Below are positions 37,130 to 48,076 of a DNA stretch of 64,000 nucleotides, piece after piece. The notes under the pieces are model-generated. The model was not told the origin of the DNA, did not search any database, and saw only the letters and a list, made by a program, of their open reading frames with translations. The translations under genes were made by a program, and so were the position numbers. How positions within the stretch are numbered: position 1 is the stretch's first letter; each line of letters starts with the position of its first letter. Source of the stretch: Zingiber officinale (lineage: Eukaryota; Streptophyta; Magnoliopsida; Zingiberales; Zingiberaceae); contig NC_055996.1 in the NCBI RefSeq assembly GCF_018446385.1, forward strand, positions 15,735,317 through 15,799,316, in the 5' to 3' direction.

Positions 37130-38500
37130 TAAAAAAAAAAAATCTAAAATGTGATGACAATTGAAGTACAGTCAAGATCAAAGGACAACTGCAATTTGCT
37201 AAACTTAGGTTGAAAGAAGCATCAAAGCTCACACACCGTATACGCATTTTGTGAATCTCAATAATTTTGTGAAATACATTAAGTTAATCGAATACTTTAA
37301 GTCAGTACAAATAAATGATACATATCACCATCACAAGGTAACTGTGATGCAGCAATTTGGGACATAACAAATACAAGGAAAAGGCTCAATGTATGACTTA
37401 GCAACCAAAACTCTAAAATGCCAATACAAGCGGCATCAATGGAACTAGGTATATTTATATAGTGAGAATACCAAATTAGGAAACCTAAAATAGGCGTATA
37501 AGTATGCACTATTTGGCTTCTAAAAACTGTAAAAGGAAATTATTAAAATTCATATATTAACTATTCACTGAGTTTTCATGGATTGAACCTAAACATTCAT
37601 AAACATAGGATACAACTGATGGCTCGAAATGCATAGCAATATTTTTTAAAAAAATAAAACTTTAGAACATTAGCTTTTTCAAACTTAAAAAGATACTTAA
37701 TTTTAAGTATTTATATTTTATAATATAACTGCCCTTGTATACAAAATAATGATGTGAAAATTGATACATGATACAACATTGTAATGTAATAAGAAACAAG
37801 ATTACAATAAAGCAATATCCTAATTGTGTACTTTGTGGAATCAACATGGTAATCTTAAGCATATATTATGATTGCATCATCCCATCTATGAGCTCCTTGC
37901 AATTCCTCAGAGGATTTCAAACCTGATAGACTTTAGATAAATAAAAAGAAATTTCCTTTCCTGAAGGTGATGCCTGTATATCTTATCCTGTTCGCATTTA
38001 AAGCCTCTAGAGTCTAGACAACTTACAAAATGAAAATTTGCTCAAACAAAAAATTGTACAGAGTCATAGATGGTATGCAAAACTCAATCTTCTGTTAGTA
38101 TTATAATCTGAAAGAGGTAAGAAGTATGCATTTGCTTCAACATCATCTTATCAAACCATGCAAGACCCATCTATTTTGGATCAGCTATATAGATTTTATC
38201 CCTCCATTGGATCCTATACAAAGCTATCGCTAAGAATACTATCAGGAAACCGAAACCTAGCTTTGTAACAAAATGGTTAAAACTCATGTTCACGGGGTTA
38301 GATACTTTAGGTAATGATTGAAAAATATTTAAAGGACATGTAGCATTAGAAGAATAAAGATTTGAACTAACAATGAAGGAATGAGTAGAGGCTAATTGTC
38401 ACAAGATATTCAACAGGCATAATTAGATGCTATGAGAAACTGTCACAGTTAGCTAAAGAAGTTTCTGTTTGTGATAGTATGAAACCCGGCTGGAGTCGGA
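37130..38500. other. A/T-rich intergenic sequence, no gene seen
   Basis: Only short motif-free frames occur. It precedes the promoter of the CAF1-like pseudogene. Confidence 0.5.
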
Positions 38501-38541
38501 GCACCGCCTCCGAATCCTAAACCCATTAGGTTTCGATTTAC

Positions 38542-38549
38542 TATAAATA
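38542..38549 (+). promoter_or_regulatory. TATA box of the CAF1-like pseudogene
   Basis: TATAAATA lies 131 bp before the likely start codon at 38673. A retained promoter argues for a segmental duplicate rather than a retrocopy. Confidence 0.5.
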
Positions 38550-38672
38550 TAGATGCCCCCAGCCAGTCCGGCCATTTATCGCTCTTTCCTCTGTTTTCTT
38601 TTCTGCGATCGGCAATTCAGCGATTCAGCGATTCGGCGATTCTTGTTGTTTCCTGCGCCGTTGCTATCAGCA

Positions 38673-39640
38673 ATGATGACCTCTCAGCAGCATCCGGTCG
38701 ATCTTCTTCATCCTCAGAAGCAGCAGCCGCTGGCCACTTTTCTTCGTGCTCAGGGGCAGCAGCGACCGGTCAGGGTTCGACGAGTATGGGCTTCAAATTT
38801 GGAGCTTGAGTTCTCCATCATCGCCCAAGTGCTCCCTCGATTTCCCATGGTGTCTTTCGACACCGAGTTCTGTTGTTGTACGGAGAGTACTAAATTGTAT
38901 CAAAATAACAAGTATGTAATAAACAAATAAATAAAAATATAAGATTCAGAAATTGGTATCTTTCCATTGGTTCATGGGGGACAGAACCAAACCACGTGCG
39001 TCGCGCCCGGTAAATCCAACTCCGCATATATATAGGTCCCTTTAACATTGCTAAGTAAGGATGGAAGGGTTCCATATATAAGTTATTCCAACCTTCTTGG
39101 CTTAGCAATGTGGGACTAAATATATACACATATGTATTATCAAAATAAGAAAAATAGTTTGAATTAAATAAACAAAACTCAACAAGATGCACCCTCCTCC
39201 CGCAGAAGCCGCACTACCTTCTCTCGGCGGATGAGCGGTACGCTTTCTTGAAGGCCAACGTAGAACGGTCGAAGTTGACCCAACTCGGTCTCACCCTCTT
39301 CGACTCCGATGGCAATCTTCCCGGCGGCGTTGGAGAGGCTTTCATCTGGGAGTTCAATTTCTGCGACTTTGACGTCTGTCGAGACAAACTCGATTACAAT
39401 TCGGATGGAATCGACTTCCGAATGCTATTTCTCCAAGGGATCGACCCCGTCGCTTTGCTGCTTGTTGTCAAGTGGCAGGTCTCGGTGCGTCATTGCCCCC
39501 GTTGCGCCCCACCACCGCAGAATGGATTGTCTTCGGCAGCTGATATGACTTCGGTTACATGGTAAAGACGTCATCTTTGGATCAATGACTACCAGAAAAT
39601 CATCTGAATGATTTTTTACTCAGTTGAATGATTGTTTACT
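38673..39640 (+). pseudogene. CAF1: CCR4-associated factor 1 (CAF1) deadenylase-like pseudogene
   Basis: CAF1 removes poly(A) from mRNA within the CCR4-NOT complex; plant copies are usually intronless. From the ATG at 38673 the frame reads VRVRRVWASNLELEFSII and MVSFDTEF, the first exonuclease motif (Asp and Glu of the DEDD set). It is then interrupted at about 38880 by some 310 bp of foreign sequence and resumes at about 39192 with KPHYLLSADERYAFLKANVE, LGLTLFDSDGNLPGG and FIWEFNFCDFDV. A frame change follows near 39450, and an in-frame TGA sits in FGS-YDFGYMVK near 39540. The later catalytic Asp/His region is not seen. Insertion, frameshift and stop make it a clear pseudogene. Confidence 0.85.
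38882..39190. repeat. Insert in the CAF1-like pseudogene with internal hairpin
   Basis: About 310 bp of A/T-rich sequence split the CAF1 frame. Inside, ACATTGCTAAG (~39048) faces CTTAGCAATGT (~39101) across a ~40-bp loop, with weaker pairing on the inner side. It could be a MITE-like insertion or a local rearrangement. Terminal repeats and a target duplication were not resolved. Confidence 0.45.
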
Positions 39641-40326
39641 GCAAGTGGACAGCGAGAGTCTTCTTGTTAGGGTTTAGTCCGTTATTGTTGTTGTTGATGT
39701 ATGGGGTAGCGCCCCGCAAACTGTATTTTATGTTTAAATTTATTTGATAAGATAATTAAGTCAAATTAAATTAAACCTAAAATAAATTATATCATTGAAA
39801 TACTGATTCGAGTTTGACTTAATTTTTTTATGAGTTTGATTCATAAATACTATCGAACATAATTCATAAATTTTATTTACGAAATTATTTATGTACAATT
39901 CATTCATAGATATTAACAAGTTGAATGCATATATTTAAGTTCATTTATTTCGTTTAACTAATTATTTAAGCTTTTTTATTTAACTGATTTTATGTGTACC
40001 GAACATCAAATAAGTTATTACCAAATTGAACATAAAATTTGCTGATGAACATTTGAGTCATTTACAATCCTACAAGATACATACAATATGCATGTACATA
40101 GTTTCTACCATTAATTCTTGAACTGATGCGGTCGTTGAAGTTTAAAATAACAAATTCTTCTATCAGAGCTATGGATTTGTGTGGCAATCCCTCACGCAGA
40201 GTTAAAGGGCCTAAAAGAGGAACTAATCAGTGTATGAACATTCTTACATTCTGATACAACAAGAGCATTTGCATGAATCCATCATATGTCACCACCAGAA
40301 CCACTTCCCAGGGCATTGTTGCAGAT
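39641..40326. other. Intergenic region 3' of the PHL7-like gene
   Basis: A/T-rich sequence that includes a repeat copy at 39733-39859 (shared with 34657-34783) and, near 40080-40326, the 3' untranslated region of the minus-strand gene. No other feature seen. Confidence 0.5.
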
Positions 40327-43300
40327 TCAGGTGGTCGATGGATCGAAGTTGGATCCATTAGGTGTGAACAGTGTGCACTGTTGCTGAAAATCTGAGCCTG
40401 AACTCGACTCCAGTATATGATGGGAGACTAGCTCAGTCTCGGCAAGCCCTGAGGACATGCTGCAGCGCTGCCTCTTGATCGGTCTTCCATGCTTTGAGCT
40501 CTTTGAAGGGGAGGAAACACAGGCTGTGGAATCTGTAGACAGGGTCTTGCTGCTGAAGGAATTCACAATTGAATGACTTTTAAGTACTTCCCCAGTGCCT
40601 CCATGGTCATCATTGGCATCTCTATCTTGGGTGGGGGGATCTGAGTTTGGAGCAGGAATTGAGGAATCGGTCTTGTCTACATCAGAGCAGTCGTAACTGA
40701 AGCTGCCGGCAGAAGTGCTTCCTCCGGCTCTTGGTGTTTCAGTGAGCGCACCATTGAGCCGTTGCTGCTCCTCAATGATCTTCTTAAGATACTTCCCTTG
40801 GGCTTCTATTCTTAGCTGTAATTGCTTTTGCACCTGCCAAAAGTTTCATACTTCTCACCAAGTTTTTTTTTATTTATTTAGAATACCTACAGAAAACATA
40901 TAGTGAATACTTTGAGTGTCATAAGACGAGGCTGTGTATATTTGGAAGAAGCAAAGAAACATCTTCCAACATATAACTCTGTCACGCTGTCTTTGTTAGG
41001 TTTCCAGACCATTATTTGATTGCGAATACTTGCAATCTGAACTTCCTCTAAGGTTATAGACCATTATTTTTCTTCTTCTTCTATAGTTATATCATTGTAT
41101 GTTCTACACATCGTTACAACTCTTATTATTCTCAGCACATTACCTTTCTTCATTGTTTTCTACATGTAACTCAGCACATTTCGTTCTAATTTTCTAAATA
41201 TAATTCGGTGAAAGTTTTGTTCAAACAAAGAAGGTTGTCCTTTGATGCTCATTTTTTGAAGAAAATTTACAGAAACTTCATAGATTTCCAGTAATCTGCA
41301 AAATTTGTTAAAAATATTATATGTTAGTCCCGTAATGCTATCTTAACTTGAGAATTTCAGCAAGAGACAATAGTCCAAGTAAGACTCATGGGCATGATAT
41401 TCAAAACCTCTAGGCGAGTTCGTCAGCATCTTTGACATACAACAGCATCTCTAAATCCAAATCAAGCAGCCTTCTGCCTCTACATAGCGTCTCCTGCATC
41501 TGCACAACCTACAACTTCTCCATATACTACATTTTGTCTCTCAATTATCATTCATATCTTTCTCGCTCTCCTCTACAATTTAGCCAGAAGATATGGAACT
41601 TCAATGCATGATCCTTCTCATTCCTTCTAGCTTTCCCTGTCTTCCTTCTGATCTAATGTTCAAATGAGTAAATCTTTCTACTACTTTGTTTCCTTGAATT
41701 CTCTTCTCCATGCCTACCATCAACAATCAGTAAAAACTTTTCAAAAAAACATCTTGTTGTCAGTTTGTTGGCCCTAATAAAGGATCGAGTCGACTGTTCA
41801 ATACTAGTGAATAGCTGAATAGGAAAACATTCTATTCTCAATTTGCTCCTCTCTATACTATTCTCCTCCAGTGAAGACAAATAGAGAAAACATCTGTTTG
41901 TTATGTCAGTTGTACTATCCCTCTTTATTAGGACCCTCAAGTGTTTTCCTTTTCATAAATCAATTAGGTAATATACCTGCCGCTTCAAAGAGAAACCCAC
42001 TCAAGAGATTTGTTATCGAAATCTCACTTCAGCTTCATTTCACTTTTTATCCTATTGATGTGCTGATCTGAGATTGAAGGAATTGTCACCTATGTGTACA
42101 TTCGAGAGCTCTGATTGGTTTTTTCATTATGATAGTCAAGGTCAAAGGCATTGTTATATCTTTTTGTCTACTTTTTTAGTTCATGTGGCAAGTCGGACAT
42201 ATACTTAACCATTAACAACATATGCAATATGATATTTTGATGGAGATTTTCATTGTAGGGGATTTCCAAGGAGTGACTTAGCTAACGAGTCAATAGCTCA
42301 TAGAGTAGAACTGGAGTTCGAACCATGGTAAATATTTTGTATCAGTATTGTTTATTAGATTTTTGAGGAGTGACTCAGCTAACTTAATAGGCCGTGGAGT
42401 AGGATCACAGATATGAACCATGTTAAATGCTTTGTGTTAGTATTGTTTATTTTGTTTATACTTTTTTTTGTTGTGTACTAACAAATAATAAAGTTTTATT
42501 ACTCTAACAATAGTATAAACCTTGCATTTACAAGAGGAATCAAAAGACTTGTCATTTACAAATATGTGCCTATTCACCCCCTCTAATTGTGTCACTAGTC
42601 CTAACACAGCTCATTCTCCTCTTTTCCCTTTTCCCCTTCCCTTCGATTTTGACTTTCGTCTCTAGTTATACAGCCTTGCATACCCAATCTCCAATAGTTG
42701 GGACAAACATAGGTTGTTGTTGATGATGATAATACTGCATATTAAGGTTCATGAAGGGCGTGGGAAGAAAATTGTACCATATATCATTTGCCTAAGATGT
42801 TGACTCTTTTTGGCTTGAGAGGTGGGATGAACCCTTAATCTTGTAATATCACAAATATTTGTGGATTCAATTTGAACACAGATACCAGAAAAATTATGGT
42901 TGATTGCTTCCTTGATAATCAAGACTCCACAGCAGTCAAGTTAAAGATAATATTCTTCTGATTAAATTGTGTTTATGAACAATTTAGAGTGAACGTAGTA
43001 AAAACATGAAAAGCATTTATATCAGAGTTCTTTTAAGGAAAATGGAATGGATCGACAAGAATTTAGATAAAGTGCAATTGTGGATTCAGTAAAAGTTATG
43101 CGTGCTTTCAGAGTTGTTCTTCTCAAGGGTTGGTCTTCCATTTAGATAATGTTTTCCAAAATTCCAATGATTAATCTGCCGGCATACGATTATTCATAAT
43201 CGATTTATCTGATATTCTACAAGCCATAACAGCTCTCTAAGCAAGCTCAATAAGAGCCAAAATTAGTAGCCAGCTAAATAATAGAACTAATCTTCCACAT

Positions 43301-44709
43301 GAAATACTCACCTCTAATTGTTCATGAAGTCGTTTTTGCACCTCCATTTGCAACTTAAGAGCTTCAGTTATTTGCATCCCACTGAGACAACAAGAGAATA
43401 AAAATGATGACACACCTCTAATTGTTCTATTATGAACTTTAATCAAGAAAAACATAGGAAATTGTCTAAAATACCAAATAAAAAAATTCAAACAAAGGGT
43501 TGAAGATCCTGCAATGCTTACGAGGAACTTTCAACTCCTGAAGTCAGGTCGCCAGAATCTTTGATTTCATATTTGACACCTACAACAGAAACACAGAAAA
43601 CCAAACCACCCTCTTAGCTCAACTTTTCAGTGAATGGCTTACAAAACAACTATTTATTTTCATCAATCCCTATTTTCACTGAGATTCATATAAGATGCCC
43701 ACCATCAGTTGATGGATCAGGTATGCAGTTTGCAAGCCTGTATTTCTGAGTGCAACATAAGAGCCAGAGTCAGTAATATAAAACAAAACCTTCGAGTAAA
43801 ATAAACTTCCACAAATACCTGTAAGTGGCTCTTGACATGGTATATTGTCAGCCCTGGTACACCCATGATCCTAAGAACTCCTTTTGGAGTTGCTCCTGTT
43901 GTAGGCAAACTGAATTTAGCTAAGTGAACTGAAAGTAACATCACTAATAGAAAAATGAACCAACTAAAAAGATGCATCAAAACATTTGGCGTCAAATTAT
44001 TGAGAAAGAACCAAGAAGTTGAAACTAAAATGAAAGCAGAATACTGTAAATATGTAATAGATAGTCATAGCTATGTTATAGTTGCTAAAAGTTATCTAAC
44101 ATTGAAAGAACTTCATAAGAATTAAACATCTCCAGTAACAGAAGTCTAGGGAGGAGAATTTTCATCAAGCCTCTGAAATTCTGACAAATTATTATGGTGA
44201 TGAGGCTTCCTATAGAACGATTTATCAAAGCATCTCCAGTAACGGAAGTCCATAACAACATCAGAATTACTAAATGTAAGAATATCAAGGATCAGGAACT
44301 CTTATCCCTATTAATTATGTGGTTACTCCAAGACATTATCTCCAAATATGAAAGATGAAGTAGAGTGAAATACACAGAAAAGGATAATTGCATAGAAAAA
44401 GCTTTTAGGCAGTTCATGTCCTCTCAAAAATTCACAAATAAAACAATTTTCTTAGTTAGGAAGAAGAATGAAGCAGTCGATCATTCACTTACTGTCTGGC
44501 CCACCAAGCTGTGTTACTGCATCTATAAAACAGTTGTGGAGTTCATTTGTCCAACGAAGACGCTGCCTTGATGCCAAATTAGGATTGTTATTGTTGTTTC
44601 CTCCATCATTTGAGACCATAACCTTGTCACTTATCTCTAGTTGATCGTTATAAGCAAGTGAGTTATTGCGGATTGGACTTCTATTAGGGATTGGTTGTGA
44701 TTGAAACAT
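40327..44709 (-). CDS. PHL7: MYB-CC (PHR1-like) transcription factor, PHL7-like
   Basis: Nuclear DNA-binding regulator of the MYB-coiled-coil family, which includes the phosphate-starvation factor PHR1. Coding exons from the start: 44493-44709, 43819-43895, 43703-43745, 43522-43579, 43312-43381, 40327-40833; phases join to 323 aa. The single MYB repeat is RQRLRWTNELHNCFIDAV...ATPKGVLRIMGVPG...YHVKSHLQKYRLA (residues ~48-105). The LHEQLE/QLQLRIEAQGKYLKKI coiled-coil box lies at ~140-180. The rest is a Ser-rich tail with a basic KHGRPIKRQR stretch that may act in nuclear import. The order and wording match Arabidopsis PHL7 closely (memory). The last intron is 2.5 kb and contains a tRNA-SINE-like dimer and a duplicated block. 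A non-coding leader exon lies near 45.7-45.9 kb. It looks intact. Confidence 0.93.
40958..41091. repeat. Intronic copy of the 34788-34922 block
   Basis: It shares ATAACTCTGTCAC, TACTTGCAATCTGAACTTCC and a TTTTTCTTCTTCTTCTATA run with 34788-34922. It lies in the last intron of the PHL7-like gene. Confidence 0.75.
42268..42465 (+). repeat. Tandem dimer of a ~100-bp tRNA-SINE-like unit
   Basis: Two units, ~42268-42365 and ~42366-42465, share GGAGTGACT.AGCTAAC, GTAGAA/GTAGGA and GTAT..GTATTGTTTATT. The first unit carries a near-perfect polymerase III B box (GAGTTCGAACC) and an A-box-like TAGCTAACGAG about 35 bp before it. It looks like a short tRNA-derived SINE duplicated head to tail within the PHL7-like intron. 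Confidence 0.5.
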
Positions 44710-46469
44710 TTTACAGCATCTGTGGAATAGCGTGGTGGTTACAATTTCACACAATAAACTGAAAAAAAAAATGAAACTTGTTAAACCAAAAAACTTCATT
44801 CATGATCAAAATTAAATTATCAATGTAGACAAACTAGACAGTCCAAATCATCCTTACAAAATAAATCCTAGAGAAGCAAAATAAAAATAAAAATTATGAT
44901 TTCTCATAATCCTCCAATAAGAAGCTATCCAATTTGAGCCCTAAACCTATTAATTGCAATAGCAACTCAAACAATTGGTGCAACATCATAGACATGGAAT
45001 TTGAGTACAATGAGTCCAATCATACAAAAGCTCTTTCTGAAGGAGGCATTCTCCAGAGTTAGAAGATAAAGCGTAGTCAATTGCACCTAAACCCAACTAA
45101 AAGTTTTTTTGCTTCAGCAATACTAGCTTACCGACCAGAAACAAATTAAAAATTGACCATTGAGTGCTAAAGCAAGGAGCCAATACCAAAAATCTAAGGA
45201 AACCCAAAGGATTATTCCCAATTCCATCTGGTAGGCTTTATACCATTACTAAGCTGAGTGATGGGAGAGACGGGTCAAGGAAAAATGCAAATTTTTTGCC
45301 TATCTGCACTCACAGAGAACAAGTTTTCAGCGGATGAACCAGTACAAAACCTATTGAGCCGTACAAGAGAATAAGAAGCCAGCTATATTTATCATCACGA
45401 GTCAAAACTCATAGTCCCGAACTCGATCAAGCTCCCAAAAGTAATGTACAGCACTGTACTGGAAAAAGAACCCAATTGACGTCTCCAGAACTATCAATCC
45501 CCGTCGATTCTTCACAACAAAGAACACAAATCCCTCGAAAAGCACCCAAAAACGGCCCAAATGAGCAGATGAACCAATCAATCCAGACTAAAAGCCGCAA
45601 GTAGGCAAGTAGGCAAGAAGCATACCCAGATTAGCCAGCACCGATCTCACCCCCAACTCCTGGCTCCAGCAGATTCGAAAGAACTGATCGAAGGCAACAA
45701 ATTCCGACCGGGAGTCTGAATTGACTGAAACAAAACAGATCTCAGCGAATTGTGAAATATAAGATCAATCAAAAGACAATAAAACTGAAATTTTCATTAA
45801 AATAAATTTTAAAAATCGCGACTTTCGCTTCTTTCGCTTACCCGCTGAGAGATTCGCCAGGCTTCCACCAATCCGAGAGATCGAAACTTCTCTCTCTCTC
45901 ACCGCCGAAGACAATCTATGATATATCTCGTCGCCAGGGGACAAAACCAAGGCTGCCCAATCGGCAGAGAGCGAAACCCTCTATAGCCCAACATTGTACC
46001 AAACCATCTTCATTAGGGTCCCAGGTTTCAACCCGTCACGCGTCGACACGCGTCCGCAACGACGTCATCCTCGATCGCCATTTGTCGGATGCAGTTGACG
46101 GCGCTGATCCATTCGTACGGTCGTGAGGGATGGGGATTGCATGGATGTTTCAAAACACGAAACACCGTACTTAAACACTAGTTTCATTCCAGCTCTAGAC
46201 GCGTGGAGCAAGGCGCCAGCGTCAGAGTGTTTCCTGTCTGGGCCAAACCAGGCAATCTCAACAATTAGTGGGAAAAACAATCATTTGTCATAAAAATGAT
46301 TAAGAAATATTAAAATAACATTTTAATGTATTTTTCATGCAAAAAAAAATACTCTTATTTTGATAATCTTATACTAATTTTAGTGTATTTGATGTGTTAT
46401 GCTACTAATTTTAACTAAAATCTTTACATATTAAACCCCTAATTTTGGTTTGGACGAGGGTGAGCGAAA
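44710..46469. other. Leader and promoter region of the PHL7-like gene
   Basis: It contains the leader intron and, around 45840-45930, the probable first non-coding exon with a CTCTCTCTCTC run. Farther upstream (46020-46100) is a GC-richer stretch with repeated ACGCGTC. No separate gene seen. Confidence 0.5.
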
Positions 46470-46714
46470 ATTTATTAACAGAAGAAGATGAAGTAAAGCA
46501 TTTATATTCTCTTTATTTGGGAGGAAGGGAAGGTTTATTAACATAACATGCGTTACCGTATTTGGGAGGAAAGTAAGGGTAGTGAAGGTTAAATATATAA
46601 AGTTACAAAATTACTCTTACTTTTGTTAAAAACTTACACGTTCAAGAACCTAATGCATCTTGCACATATTTATTGGTTAAGACTTATACATTCAAATATT
46701 TGTAGCTCATTTGT

Positions 46715-46860
46715 TAAAGTCGGCATCGACGTCGAAGTCGCTATCAAAGTCAGTGTCAGTGTCAAAATCAGTGTCGACGTCAAAGTCGGTGTCGGTATCA
46801 AAGTCAGCATCGACGTTTAGCATCGACATCAAAGTTGGTGTTGACGTCGACGGAGTGCAA
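46715..46860 (+). repeat. GTCGAAGTC-type microsatellite-like array, copy one
   Basis: Irregular 6-bp based units (GTCGAC, GTCAAA, GTCGGT) give Ser/Lys/Val-rich chance frames. A matching array occurs at ~47358-47520 in the second copy of the duplication. Confidence 0.85.
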
Positions 46861-47357
46861 GCGTCGGACGATGCGAGTCAAGTGATACAAGTGTTTTTCG
46901 TTACGACACAAAAAAATATCTAAAACAATAATTTTTAAAATTAATATAATAAAACAGAGATAAAATTAGAATATAATTTTTTTAATTCCTCTTACCCTTC
47001 TTTACACCCCAAATCGAGGGGTAAGAAATTCTTTCATTTTATGGATAAGGAAGGTTAAAGCTTACCCTTCCTTACCGTTAGTTTCCGTAACTCACTTCCT
47101 CCCAAACAGGGTTTCAAGTTTCCCTTCCATTTCCCTCCTCTTCCCTCACCTCCTCCCAAACAGTGCGTAAGGAAAAGGAAGTGGAACTAAAGTATTTATA
47201 TTCTCAGGAAGAAAGTGATGGTAATTAAAGTTAAATATATGAAGTTACAAAATTATTCTCACTTTTGTTAAAGACTTAAGCGTTCAAGAACTTAGTGTAT
47301 CTTGTATACATTTATTGGTCAAGACTTACACGTTCAAGTAATTGTAGCTCATTTGTT

Positions 47358-47520
47358 AAAGTCGGCATCGATATTGGTGTCGAAGTCATCGTCGGCGTCA
47401 AAGTCGAAGTTGGTGTTGGCATCAAAGTCGGCATCTAAGTCGACGTCGATGTCAAAGTCGGTCTTAAAGTCGGTATCGAAGTCAGCCTCGAAGTCGGCAT
47501 CAAAGTTGGCGTCAATGGAG
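47358..47520 (+). repeat. GTCGAAGTC-type array, copy two
   Basis: Same unit family as 46715-46860, at the equivalent place in the second ~0.7 kb copy. Confidence 0.85.
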
Positions 47521-48076
47521 TGTAATTGTTAGGCGGTGCGAGTATTTAATAATTTTTAAATTAATAAATACTTAAAAGCCCGGGCTAGTAAAATAATAAT
47601 TTTTAGGCGTCATCGCGGCACAAAAAAAAAAAACTTAAAATAATAATTTTTAAAATTAATATAATAAAATATGGATAAAATTAAAATATAGATTTTCTTA
47701 ATTTCTCTTACCCTTTTCTAGATCGAGATATAAGAAATTATTTCATTTAATGGATAAGGAAGATTAAAACTTACTCTTCCTTACCTTTTCTTTCCATAGC
47801 TTACTTCCTCCCAAACAAAATTTCAAATCTCTCTTCTCCCTCCCTACCCATCCCTCACCTCACCTCACCTCACCTCCTCCCAAACCCAAACAGTGCGTAA
47901 ATCCAAAGGCAAAAAGGTCTAAAAATATCGACCAATGTAAATAGAAATTTCATTCATGGTTCCTCATTGTAACATGAGTCATCGATTAGAGAATCATTAG
48001 AAACAACTTTGGAGAGTTCAGTTTCCCCCATCATCTTACAAGAAATAGAGGTCTACTAGCATGAGTAAAAACAATT

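Larger units (their letters stand above)
46470..47897. repeat. Head-to-tail duplication of a ~0.7 kb unit
   Basis: Copy one (~46470-47168) and copy two (~47169-47897) share, in the same order, an A/T-rich start (TAAATATAT.AAGTTACAAAATTA), ACGTTCAAG, TGTAGCTCATTTGTTAAAGT, a GTCGRY hexamer-like array, TTAATATAATAAAA, CTTACCCTT and the end CTCCCAAACAGTGCGTAA. The copies differ by many substitutions and small indels, so the duplication is not recent. Confidence 0.85.

Noticed and set aside
42268-42365. Possible tRNA gene from the GTTCGAACC box
   Set aside because: No acceptor or anticodon stem can be drawn; better explained as a tRNA-derived SINE.
46623-47532. Ser/Lys-rich open frames that look like a low-complexity protein
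   Set aside because: They are chance frames of the GTCGAAGTC-type arrays, without conserved start or flanking exons.
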